Positions 43,509-52,044 are shown, numbered from the stretch's first letter. The stretch is DNA of 64,000 bases from Saccharomycopsis fibuligera x Saccharomycopsis cf. fibuligera (GCA_001936135.1 CP012816.1:1243501-1307500), one strand, 5' to 3'. Program-made: numbers and translations. Notes: a model not told the origin generated them from the letters alone.

Positions 43509-43575
43509 GGCGGCGGCGGTATTGGCGGCGGTATTGGCGGCGGTATTGGCGGCGGTATTGGCGGCGGCGGCGGCT
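43509..43575. repeat. tandem 12-nt repeat, about 5 copies
   Basis: Unit GGCGGCGGTATT repeated head to tail, ending in a pure GGC tract. It is open in several frames, which generates spurious long ORFs. Confidence 0.9.
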
Positions 43576-43665
43576 TGTGCTGCTGTATGGCATAGTGCTT
43601 CTGGCGGTGCAGTGCCGGCGGGCGACGCTGCGGTCCGGCTGTGCCATTAGCCAGCCGGCGGCGAC

Positions 43666-43854
43666 TCAGTAGAAAAAGTCTCTGACCCTCCCCTTGACAC
43701 AGTACGGGCACATCATATGCTGGCAGCGCACACAGGTGTAGCTGTGCGGGAGCTCTTCTCTGGAACCGTGGCACTTGCCGCAGCTGCAGCAGTACCATTG
43801 GATGATTTTGTTGGGGTCGGTGTAGCCGGGGTTGGGAGTTTTTGGTAGCGACAT
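43666..43854 (-). CDS. 62-aa Cys-rich putative zinc-binding protein
   Basis: A complete 62-residue frame with ATG start, lying inside a longer overlapping frame that is probably spurious. It carries the Cys/His pattern WYCCSCGKCHG followed by YTCVRCQHMMCPYCVKGR: two CxxC-like knuckles about 20 residues apart, enough for one or two zinc ions. The N-terminus SLPKTPNPGYTDPNK is Pro-rich. The dense, ordered cysteine pattern in a GC-rich setting is unlikely by chance, and it resembles short fungal zinc proteins I have seen without a named function. An acceptor-like TTTTGCAG lies 39 nt upstream of the ATG, so a 5'-UTR intron is possible. No function assigned. Confidence 0.65.
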   Translation of the reverse strand: MSLPKTPNPGYTDPNKIIQWYCCSCGKCHGSREELPHSYTCVRCQHMMCPYCVKGRVRDFFY

Positions 43855-44727
43855 GTTGGCTGACTGGCTGACTGACTGGCTGGCTGGCCTGCAAAACAGA
43901 AGCGAATTGTAGCGAAAAACAGGCTAAAATGAGGGTCGACTATTGTTGGAGGAAAAATGAGCGAGGTTGGTGGTGCTGTGCGCGAGGGCTTAGAAAGGCG
44001 GTGTAGCGAAGGGTGGAAAGGGAGTGATGTCCATCAGCGGAGGCAAAGCGGGACAGCTGGGCTATTAAAGGGTTCAGGAAACCGGAAAAAACAATGACAA
44101 AAAAAAAAAAAAAAGAAAATTACGCTGACTTTTTCTTGTATTTTTATTTTATCTTGTTTTGTTCTGCCTTATTTTATTCGTTGCACTCGCTATTTTCTTG
44201 ATGTGTGTGCTCAAAGCTTCTGGAATCCCTAAAAATAGAAAGGGGGTCTCCGGGGGTGTGTGTGCGTGTGTGCGTGGGTGCGTGTGTGCTGCCTGCGCGG
44301 TCGCTCACTCACTCACTCATTCGGCCGGTCGCTCGCTCGGTCGCTCGCTCGCTGCAACGCTTTGCATCTACTCGAGGAAGCGCAGGCAGCAGGATATATA
44401 TAGTCTGTGTAGATGGACATACACGTCTGTATGTTTGCAGGCGCAAAGCGAGCTCCCATTGCGGTCCAAAACCGCCTGGGGCCTGGGTCCGTCCACCGCG
44501 TATCCATCATTTTCCCCTTCCTCAGCGACAAGATCCGCCCCGCTTCCTGCTGCCGCTGCTGGCGGCGGCGGCGGCGCTGCTGCCGCTGGTCGGGACCGCC
44601 GTGTCGAAATAGCCTACGGGCCTTCCCCGAGCTTCACCGCTGGCGCTATATAGCTCCGCGGACCGCAGCCCATCGGCAGGACTCCTGCTGGCTTGGTCTG
44701 GCGAGGGAAACCTGCTCTAAGGCTTCT

Positions 44728-44758
<31 letters not shown>

Positions 44759-44830
44759 AGAAGAATCAGCAGCAGCAGCAGCAGCAGCACGAGCAGTCCC
44801 GCAGGTGACAGAAAGAAAACGCAGTCGCTC
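43855..44830. other. GC-rich intergenic between the zinc protein and the dehydrogenase
   Basis: About 975 nt, probably a divergent promoter. It contains GT-rich (about 44258-44290) and CTCA/CGCT-rich (44304-44352) simple repeats, TATA-like elements at 44396-44401 and 44646-44651, and a CAG/AAG tract (44728-44796) directly before the dehydrogenase ATG. Confidence 0.55.
44728..44796. repeat. CAG/AAG trinucleotide tract
   Basis: CAG repeats interrupted by AAG codon-length units, ending 35 nt before the dehydrogenase ATG. In the dehydrogenase frame it would read as Ser/Arg (AGC, AGA). Confidence 0.9.
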
Positions 44831-45877
44831 ATGACTAAGCCCGTTGTGCTCCAGTTGGGCGGCCCGATCCGCTACAACCGCCAGCAGTACGCCCAGTTCC
44901 AGGAGACCTTTGACGTCGTCGTCAACGACAGGCTCAGCCGCGACGCCTTCAGACAGGCCCTCAAAGACAGCCTGTTTGGCCAGTTTTACGCGGTCTACCG
45001 CCCCTTTTGGAACGACGGGGCCCAGATGGGCCAGTGGGACAGCGAGCTCATCGGCTTGCTCCCGCCGTCTTGCAAGATCGTCGCCATGGCCGGCGCAGGC
45101 TTCGACTGGATCGACGTCGAGGCGCTCAGCGCCAGGGGCATAGTATACTGCAACGGCGGATGGGCTCCCACCGAAGCAGTTGGCGATTGCGCCATATGGC
45201 ACATTATCTCGACGTTCCGAAACTTCGGCCAAAGCTTTAGAAGCGCCGTGGCCGGCGACCCCCAAAGGTGGTTGCAGACCCACACCGACGCGGTCTTGAC
45301 GGCCAGAAACCCGCAGCACCACACGTTGGGCATCATCGGGATGGGGAAGATTGGATACAGGATTGCCGAAAAGGCGCGCGGGGCGTTGGACATGAGGATT
45401 GCCTACCACGACTTGTGCCGTCGCTCCAGCGCCGACGAGGCCAAGGTGCAAGCGCAGTACTGCGAGAGCTTGGACGCGTTGTTGCAGGTTAGCGATTGCG
45501 TGGTGTTGGCCACCCCTGCGTTCAAGGACAAGTTTGTCGACAAGACCGTGCTCGCCAAGTTCAAGAAGGGGGCAAGGCTTGTCAACGTCGCCAGAGGCAG
45601 TTTGGTTGACGATGAGGCCTTGGTCCACGCAGTGTGCTCGGGGCACATCTCTGCCGCCGGGTTGGACGTGGTCTACGACGAGCCAGCCGTGCCCGCCGCC
45701 TATGCCAACAACGACAAGATCACTCTCACCTGCCACAACGGCGGCGGCAGTCTCGATACTTGGATCGGCTTTGAGCGGTTGGGCATGGACAACATCGCTG
45801 GCTGGTACAAGACTGGTAGGGCTGTGTCCCCGGTGAACTTGCATCTCTTGGGCAGCGCCGCCAAGTCAAAGTTGTGA
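44831..45877 (+). CDS. D-isomer-specific 2-hydroxyacid dehydrogenase
   Basis: A 348-residue NAD(P)-dependent 2-hydroxyacid dehydrogenase of the glyoxylate/hydroxypyruvate reductase type. GIIGMGKIG (167-175) is the Rossmann loop. The catalytic triad is visible: Arg255 (VARGSLVDDEAL), Glu284 (VVYDEPAVP) and His302 (CHNGGG). An N-terminal substrate domain includes VAMAGAGFDWID and GWAPTEAVGD. Yeast Gor1 and several fungal paralogues are similar; substrate cannot be told from sequence. Codons are strongly GC-ending, yet leucine uses TTG and CTC, with a single CTG (codon 48). The frame is open for 59 codons upstream of the ATG with an Arg/Ser-rich sequence but no upstream ATG. The ATG start gives normal family length. 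Confidence 0.9.
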   Translation: MTKPVVLQLGGPIRYNRQQYAQFQETFDVVVNDRLSRDAFRQALKDSLFGQFYAVYRPFWNDGAQMGQWDSELIGLLPPSCKIVAMAGAGFDWIDVEALSARGIVYCNGGWAPTEAVGDCAIWHIISTFRNFGQSFRSAVAGDPQRWLQTHTDAVLTARNPQHHTLGIIGMGKIGYRIAEKARGALDMRIAYHDLCRRSSADEAKVQAQYCESLDALLQVSDCVVLATPAFKDKFVDKTVLAKFKKGARLVNVARGSLVDDEALVHAVCSGHISAAGLDVVYDEPAVPAAYANNDKITLTCHNGGGSLDTWIGFERLGMDNIAGWYKTGRAVSPVNLHLLGSAAKSKL

Positions 45878-46193
45878 ACTTGTGAGCTTGCCCCCTCTTT
45901 CCTGCCGAATTAGAAGCTTAAATACACGAGCAGCTCCCTCTCGGGCCAGCTATCATTCATCTACTAGATCTGTGTAGCGCAAGGTATACAACAGTGCTGC
46001 TGCTGCGGCGGCACCCCCTATTTGCCCTGAAGGCACGTGACCGTAGAGCACCACCCCCACAAACGTCAGCAGAAAACCCACCAGCGAAATATTGCAACTT
46101 GTTTCTCAACATTGCAACATCGCCAAATCACCTTCGGGCTGTGCACTGATACCTCACCCCAACTGCCCCCCACCGCAACCACCTCGCTATCCA
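45878..46193. other. intergenic dehydrogenase-ALG8
   Basis: About 315 nt containing the ALG8 promoter. GCACGTGAC-like CACGTG at about 46034 (GGCACGTGACC) is a possible bHLH (Cbf1-type) site. Nothing else seen. Confidence 0.5.
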
Positions 46194-48089
46194 ATGGCCA
46201 AGTCAAGAACAAAGCGTGGCGGCGCCACCGCAGCGCCTGCTTTTGGCGGTTCCGCCACTGCCAAAGCAACAGACACCGCAGCAGCAGCAGCAGATCAACA
46301 TCATCGCAAGCCAAGCTATTCTCTATGGAACATCTGGGTCGCTAGCTTTTTTCTCAAGCTCTTGCTCTTCACCGCGTACCACTCTACCGACTTCGACGTC
46401 CACCGCAACTGGCTCGCCATCACCGCCAGGCTCCCGCTCTCACAATGGTACTTTGAGAAAACTTCCCAGTGGACACTAGACTACCCACCATTTTTCGCCT
46501 ATTTTGAGTACGCGTTGGCCCAGCTTGTGCCCGACAGCGTGGCTAGGGACGGGTGCTTGGACATTGTGCCGAAGGGCGAGTACGGCTTGCTTACGGTGTT
46601 TTACCAGCGGCTTACGGTTATCCTTAGTGAAGGGTTGCTTTTCATTGTTTTGCAGTGGTACATCAACAGCAGCGACAGCGACGGCGACAGCAGCGACAGC
46701 GGCAGCAGCGACGAAGACGACAGCAGCGACAGCGGCTCCTCCCCAACGTCAACTCCAGCAAACCAGCACTTGAAAGCAGCGGCAAAATCAAAACCAAAAC
46801 CAAAACCAAAGTCAAGACCAGATTCCGCTGCTCATAAGCAGAAGCAAAAGGCGTTTGTCGTGGCCAGCTCCCTTGCCTTGTCTCCCGGGTTCTTCATCAT
46901 TGATCATATCCATTTCCAGTACAACGGGTTCCTTTTCGCCTTCATTATCGCGTCGGTGGTGTTTGCCAGACAGCAGCGCTACTTGCTATGCGGCGCAGCG
47001 TTTGCCGTTGCGCTATGCTTCAAGCACATTTTCCTCTACTTGGCCCCAGCGTACGGTATCTTCCTTTTGCGGGCCTACTGTCTTGACTTCAGCCTCAGCC
47101 TCAACAGCAGCAGCAGCAACAGCAGCAGCTGGCAGTTTCGCGTCAAATGGGGGAACTTGTTCAAGTTGGGATCGCTAGTCGTCTTCATCTTCGCCGTGGC
47201 TTTTGGCCCCTTCATCTACTTGAACCAGATGCCCCAGCTCTTGACCCGGCTTTTCCCCTTCTCCAGAGGCCTAACCCACGCGTACTGGGCTCCGAATTTC
47301 TGGGCCGTCTACTCCATTGCCGACAGAGTGTTGTCCCAGCTTTCCCTCCGTGTGCCGCTATTTTCCGAAATCATGCAGAGGCTCAACTTTCCGCAGTTCA
47401 ACAAACAGCTAATTTTGGCCAAGCAGGCCTCAACGGACACGAACACCAAAGGATTGGTGCAGGACGTCTACTTCACGATCTTGCCCAACGTGCAGCCGCA
47501 GTTCACCTTCATGCTCACTCTATTCTACCAGGTTCTCGCCGTGGTGCCGCTTTTCGTCAATCCGACGCTCAGCAGGTTCTTGGGCTCGTTGACTCTCTGC
47601 GGCTTTGCCTCGTTCTTGTTTGGATGGCACGTTCACGAAAAGGCCATCATGTTGGTGATTGTGCCGTTCTCCTTCCTCGCGCTCAACGACCGCCGGTTTT
47701 TGTCCTCGTTCCATGTGTTGATTGCCTCCGGCTACGTTTCGTTGTTTCCGTTGCTATTCGCTGCTGAGTTGTGGCCCCTCAAGGTGTTGTACACCTACGT
47801 GTGGTGCTTGATCTACTTTGCCTCGTTCCGGGCAGTCGCTGCGGTGACTGCGTCCATCAAAAGGCGGATTTTCTTCTTTGACCGGTTGACCTTGATCTAC
47901 ATCATCGGCCTTGTGCCGTTGGTCGTGCTGACGGGCTTGCTCGACGCTTTGGGAGACAGGGCCGGCGCGTTGGGGAAATTGCAGTTTTTCAGATTGATGT
48001 GCTATAGTGTGTACTGCTCGTTGGGAGTCATAGGCAGCTGGTTGGGGTTGAGCTGGTTGTACTTTTTTGACGAGTTGCTCTGGCTATAG
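46194..48089 (+). CDS. ALG8: Alg8, ER dolichyl-P-Glc alpha-1,3-glucosyltransferase
   Basis: A 631-residue multispanning ER enzyme that adds the second glucose to the lipid-linked oligosaccharide used for N-glycosylation. The luminal loop carries TDFDVHRNWLAIT and QWTLDYPPFFAYFEY, the hallmark of the Alg6/Alg8 family; the wording HRNWLAIT and DGCLDIV points to Alg8. Ten or more hydrophobic segments follow, with FNKQ-like and FGWHVHEKAIMLVIVPF signatures. Odd: a 60-residue insert (about 156-216), D/S-rich then K/P-rich (SKPKPKPKS), separates two membrane segments; baker's yeast Alg8 is 577 aa. The start is the first ATG of the frame (MAKSRTKRGG); an Ala/Thr-rich N-terminus precedes the first helix. 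I count one in-frame CTG (codon 579). Confidence 0.93.
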   Translation: MAKSRTKRGGATAAPAFGGSATAKATDTAAAAADQHHRKPSYSLWNIWVASFFLKLLLFTAYHSTDFDVHRNWLAITARLPLSQWYFEKTSQWTLDYPPFFAYFEYALAQLVPDSVARDGCLDIVPKGEYGLLTVFYQRLTVILSEGLLFIVLQWYINSSDSDGDSSDSGSSDEDDSSDSGSSPTSTPANQHLKAAAKSKPKPKPKSRPDSAAHKQKQKAFVVASSLALSPGFFIIDHIHFQYNGFLFAFIIASVVFARQQRYLLCGAAFAVALCFKHIFLYLAPAYGIFLLRAYCLDFSLSLNSSSSNSSSWQFRVKWGNLFKLGSLVVFIFAVAFGPFIYLNQMPQLLTRLFPFSRGLTHAYWAPNFWAVYSIADRVLSQLSLRVPLFSEIMQRLNFPQFNKQLILAKQASTDTNTKGLVQDVYFTILPNVQPQFTFMLTLFYQVLAVVPLFVNPTLSRFLGSLTLCGFASFLFGWHVHEKAIMLVIVPFSFLALNDRRFLSSFHVLIASGYVSLFPLLFAAELWPLKVLYTYVWCLIYFASFRAVAAVTASIKRRIFFFDRLTLIYIIGLVPLVVLTGLLDALGDRAGALGKLQFFRLMCYSVYCSLGVIGSWLGLSWLYFFDELLWL

Positions 48090-48124
48090 TCGGCAGCAGC
48101 ACTCACCCCGTGCAAGGCTTCTTT

Positions 48125-48189
48125 CCTTTTCCTTTTCCTTTTCCTTTTCCTTTTCCTTTTCCTTTTCCTTTTCCTTTTCCTTTCCCTTT
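48125..48189. repeat. (CCTTTT)n hexanucleotide array, about 10-11 copies
   Basis: Near-perfect polypyrimidine array starting about 35 nt after the ALG8 stop codon. Homopurine/homopyrimidine with mirror symmetry, so able to form triplex DNA in principle. Confidence 0.93.
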
Positions 48190-49137
48190 TCTGTTCCTTT
48201 TTTCTCCCCGCACCCACGAGCTGATGTTCGTCTCGTTTGCAGGCTCCGCTAGTGCCTGCCACCCAGGCTCCGGCTGCCACGCATGCCGCCGCTTTACATA
48301 CACGCTTGAGCCGCAGAGCTCAAAGATACACTCAGCTCAAAGACACACTCGGCTCTCTAGTAGTCTGGACGCAGGTCCGCGCTGCGGGCCCACAGCTCCT
48401 CCGGTTTGGCCTTTCTCGCCGCTACGCTGCAAGACATGTTGACTGGCACACGCTGGCTGCCTTGCACTGCTGCACAACCGCGCTGCTGCACGCTCGCTCG
48501 GATCACGTGCGTACAAGGCCGCTGGCAGGGTTCCGTATTGCAAGCACCCTTACGTGTGTGGCCGCGGCGAGCTCTGGTGTCCGGATGTGCAGCGGGGACG
48601 CTGCACGTCCACCCGGACACCACACACCCGGACACCAGAGCACCAGCGGTGCGCTTCGCGGGCTCCTGCCGGCGTGTCCTTTTATTTTCCACGGAGGAGG
48701 AGGCATCACCACCGCTGCTGCTGAGTCAGAGTGCGCGCTGGAGGGATTGACGGTGAAGCACAGCTTGTCGCAGAGGAGCATTTGCCTCTGCCAATCACCT
48801 GCCGTTGCAGCGCGGCAGCGCAGTGCTGGGTGCTGGCTGCGCTGCGACTCTGTATGGGCGAGCGCCTGCAAACAAGTATATAAATATCCGATATCCAGCG
48901 CTACAGACGGACAAGTAAACAGCGCAAGACGAGACAATAGAAAACGGCGCAGCACAGCGTGCTAATTGCAGAAATAAGCTTTCCTGGTTACAAGCACCGG
49001 CGCCCAGCAGAAGAAGATAAAAATAGTAAAACTGTTAACACCATCAGTGCAATAACAATCCGCTGTGGCCATCCTCCGGCAGCCTCCCCATCCTCCTGGA
49101 CATTCTTCCCCAGAGCACATCGCTGGCGCCTAAAAAA

Positions 49138-49200
49138 GACAAAAATAAAAATAAGAGTAAAAATAAAAATAAAAATAAAACTAAAAATAAAAATAAAGTT
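49138..49200. repeat. (AAAAAT)n-type hexanucleotide array
   Basis: About ten degenerate AAAAAT/AAATAA units, an AT-rich island inside the GC-rich block. Confidence 0.85.
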
Positions 49201-49676
49201 AAGAACAAGAAAAGGACGCTGGCCTCACTCTTCGCGCCCCGAGAACTGCTTCTATTTTTGTGTCTGCCGCCATTCTCCCTTCCAGTTTTATACCACAGGA
49301 TCCTCTGCAGACCGAGCTGACCGCACTGCTGTGAACAGCGCCTCAGAGCATCCTTGATTTTCCATCCACAGGCTAATTAAACAACAGACTGCCGGCCAAT
49401 CGTCTACGCCGTCGCTCCAGAGACCTCAGCTCTTCTGGCGTACGCTTCTCCCCCATTTCCCAGGCAACTCTGCGCTGTGTTTTTGCGCTTTTGTTCCTTT
49501 CTTCTTATTTTTCTTTTCGTTTTGGCCAAAGGCAGCCAGCCCACCAGCACAGCAGCACCCGCCAGCGGTCGATGCAGCCTTCCCCAGCGTGAGCTTTGAG
49601 ACTTTGCCCAATCCAAAAACACACAACACAAAGTATTCCAACAGTGCACCGCGCAGTCCAAAAATACCCCTTCAGA

Positions 49677-51134
49677 ATGGCCAACATATACGGCAGCGCC
49701 AGTGCTGGACAGCAGCAGCACCAGCAGCACCAGCAGCACCAGCAGCACCAGCAGCACCAGCATATTCCTGCAAACCGCATCAACGAGCTGAGTCCCCTCA
49801 ACCACATCGCCAACGAGCAAAGGCTGCTCTCCCGTAACAACTCCCAGATCATTGGCAGCGCCCAGACAAACTTGTCCCGCCACCAGTCAGTGGCCTCAGT
49901 CAGCTCTATGGACACCGTTGCCACTTCCGGGCGCTTACTTGATCGTCTCGAGCTTGACGATGATTTGCCTTGGGCAAACGGCTCCTCCTCCCCCGGGCCC
50001 AGCACAGGCAATTTGCGCCATAACTTGCAATCCAAGCGCCAGCCATCGCCGTCTGCCGGAGCCGGTCTCTCGTATGGCGGTCTCATCAACAGCGGAGGTG
50101 CCGGCGGGCCAGCCAGAAGAGCCGCCGCCGCAAACAACAGCACCAGCAGCACCAGCACCAGCAGCACCAGCAAAAACGGCACCAGGTTCGTCAACAGGCT
50201 AGATTCACTTCGGTACCACAATAGTGCCGCACAGTCACAAGAGTCTATCACCTCGGCGGCAAAGACCGCGGCTGCTTTGGGCTCAACCGTCTCGGAAGTC
50301 CAGAACACCCAGCCCGTGGTGGTGGGCCACATCGATGTGGATCAGCAAGCTTTTGCCAAAGCCACTTTGGAAATGAACGAAGATGACGAAGATGACGAGG
50401 TAAAGGACAACGACACCAACACGCTATCGAGGTTCAATACTGCCCAGTCTTCGCCTTCCTTAGCGGCGCAGCCGCAAATGTACTTAAATGCTAACAATTC
50501 GAGTGCCTCCGCCAATAGCAAAAGGTCTTCGGAATTCCCCAGTGCTCCAGCCAAGCGAATTGACCCAAATGAGCTCCGAGTAAAAAAGGCAATCCAACTT
50601 CGCAAAGAAGGCAAGCCCCGCGAAGCTTCATATGAGCTTAGCATTGCTGCTCATCATGGCAGCAAGAGTGCAATGTTGCTTTATGGGCTATCCTTAAGAT
50701 ACGGCTACGGGCTCCGTGTCGATCCGAAACAGTCGTTTCTATGGATTTCCAGGTCAGCTGGCTATGATTTGATTTTGAATGCGAATTCCAACTACAGTGT
50801 CGATCCGTTCTCCCTAAGTGATGCCACAATCCCTAAGCCTATGCCCGAACCTGATGGAAAAGCGTTTTTCGAACTCGGCATTGCATTCCTAAATGGCATT
50901 GGTACCGAAAAGGATGAAAATCGAGCATTACAATTTTTCGAAAAAAGCGCGTCATTGGGTAATGTCGATGCAATGACTCAAGCAGGTATGCTATGGTCAA
51001 AGAAGGGCCATCATGGTAGGAAAAAAGATTTGTATCGCAGCGCGGCATGGTTGCGATTTGCCGACAAACGGGGAGCTGATAACGTTGGAAATAGCTGGAT
51101 ATATAAAGACAAGTATATTAAAAGAAAAGAGTAA
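49677..51134 (+). CDS. Sel1-repeat protein of the Dsf2/Nif1 family
   Basis: A 485-residue protein. The N-terminal 290 residues are low complexity, with a Gln/His array (about 12-29), Ser/Ala-rich runs and an acidic stretch (EDDEDDEVKD). The C-terminal part (about 300-475) holds Sel1-like repeats: KAIQLRKEGKPREASYELSIAAHHG, AMLLYGLSLRYGYG, ELGIAFLNGIG, ALQFFEKSASLG, ending VGNSWIYKDKY. That ending is typical of fission yeast Nif1 and baker's yeast Dsf2. Nif1 inhibits the Nim1/Cdr1 kinase in cell-size control; function here is inferred from family only. Chs4/Skt5 and Ack1 are other Sel1 families and fit less well. The frame extends upstream to a CTT-rich leader, but the first ATG with good context gives MANIYGSAS. 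GC content drops sharply within this gene. Confidence 0.75.
   Translation: MANIYGSASAGQQQHQQHQQHQQHQQHQHIPANRINELSPLNHIANEQRLLSRNNSQIIGSAQTNLSRHQSVASVSSMDTVATSGRLLDRLELDDDLPWANGSSSPGPSTGNLRHNLQSKRQPSPSAGAGLSYGGLINSGGAGGPARRAAAANNSTSSTSTSSTSKNGTRFVNRLDSLRYHNSAAQSQESITSAAKTAAALGSTVSEVQNTQPVVVGHIDVDQQAFAKATLEMNEDDEDDEVKDNDTNTLSRFNTAQSSPSLAAQPQMYLNANNSSASANSKRSSEFPSAPAKRIDPNELRVKKAIQLRKEGKPREASYELSIAAHHGSKSAMLLYGLSLRYGYGLRVDPKQSFLWISRSAGYDLILNANSNYSVDPFSLSDATIPKPMPEPDGKAFFELGIAFLNGIGTEKDENRALQFFEKSASLGNVDAMTQAGMLWSKKGHHGRKKDLYRSAAWLRFADKRGADNVGNSWIYKDKYIKRKE
49710..49762. repeat. in-frame CACCAGCAG array
   Basis: Nine-nucleotide unit repeated about five times, coding a Gln-Gln-His array near the N-terminus of the Sel1-repeat protein. 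Confidence 0.9.
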
Positions 51135-51253
51135 GTAGAGGTACTTGTTTTTTTTGTTTGTTTTTTTGTTTTTTTGTTTTTTTGTTTTTCTTGTTTATTT
51201 GTTTGTTTGTTTCCTGTTATGTGTTGAATGTTAGCTGCGGTTTCTTATCTTAA

Positions 51254-51258
<5 letters not shown>

Positions 51259-51296
<38 letters not shown>
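51259..51296. repeat. poly(T) tract, 38 nt
   Basis: Longest homopolymer in the window, 125 nt downstream of a stop codon. Confidence 0.95.
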
Positions 51297-51300
<4 letters not shown>

Positions 51301-52016
51301 ACTACTGTCTTTGTCTTTTTGTCCTTTCGTCTTTCCGTTTCAACTTTGTCTTGCTTTTTCAATTTGGAAAATTAAGAGTTGCGCGAGTAGCGCTCATGCT
51401 AAATAGCTTTTTGCTTTCTGCTTTCTATTTCTTTTTTTTTCTTTTTGTCACATTTACCGAGTTTATAGACTTTTTAGGTAAATATTCAAAAACCCAAACT
51501 TTAGATTTAGATCCCCTCTCACCTCAGGACAATGATGGCTTAAGCACGCCTTCATACAATGTTATTTTATCACATTTGTTCATTATAATTTACTGAAGTT
51601 CTTCAATATTTACAATTGAAGCAACTGATCTGCTTTAACAGTATGATTTTCTGTATATGTAGTCGGTTTTGGAGACACCTGCTAAATATTCAACAGAATA
51701 TCAACCTCAAAAGTCTCCTTGTGTGTAGGGATGCACCTCTAGTTTTTTGTATGATGCGAAAGTATTTATTCTTTGAACATTGGCCGCTAGCCCTTCTACA
51801 ATACATATTGCACATTGGATCTTTGGAGAACATCTTGAAAGCACATATACACAGAGGAGCATACCTGTAACGTTGCAAATATTGAAGGATTACCAAAGGA
51901 CAGGGTTGGATAAACTTTCAAATTGGAGGTTATAATCTTTACCAATAATAAGAGTCATTCGTGTCGCATTCACAAGCCTGCACACATAAGGGGCTCTCCG
52001 CCTAATAAATCAATAC

Positions 52017-52044
52017 AAAAAAAAAAAAAAAAAAAAAAAAAAAA
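52017..52044. repeat. poly(A) tract, 28 nt
   Basis: Uninterrupted A run about 390 nt upstream of NOP2. Confidence 0.95.

Larger units (their letters stand above)
41428..43665. other. intergenic from CYT1 to the zinc protein, crossing into GC-rich DNA
   Basis: About 2.2 kb. The left 0.85 kb is A/T-rich; at about 42310 base composition changes abruptly to GC-rich. Long overlapping frames on both strands to the right look like by-products of GC richness. Two tandem-repeat patches lie at 42858-42915 and 43509-43575. No gene is supported. Confidence 0.5.
48090..49676. other. GC-rich intergenic upstream of the Sel1-repeat gene
   Basis: About 1.6 kb with no supportable gene despite several long overlapping frames. 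It contains a CCTTTT array (48125-48189), a TATA-like TATATAAATA near 48878, and an AAAAAT array (49138-49200). Confidence 0.5.
42310..50500. other. GC-rich compositional block
   Basis: Sequence between about 42.31 and 50.3-50.6 kb is roughly 60% GC, in coding and intergenic parts alike, while flanks are typically 35-40%. The left edge is abrupt in intergenic DNA; the right edge is graded and falls inside the Sel1-repeat gene. Figures are estimated by eye. Confidence 0.85.

Noticed and set aside
43127-43894. 255-codon frame on the minus strand with Pro/Ile repeats
   Set aside because: It reads the 12-nt tandem repeat and overlaps the better-supported 62-aa zinc protein in another frame.
44717-45844. 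375-codon open frame antisense to the dehydrogenase
   Set aside because: GC-rich codon bias leaves the opposite strand open; the sense protein has a full catalytic triad while this one resembles nothing.
48237-48965. 242-codon plus-strand frame downstream of ALG8
   Set aside because: No ATG in good context near its start, amino-acid composition of translated GC-rich intergenic DNA, and equally long frames on the other strand.
49505-50332. 275-codon frame antisense to the Sel1-repeat gene
   Set aside because: It is a shadow of repeat-rich coding sequence; Leu/Val runs are the reverse reading of CAG-type repeats.
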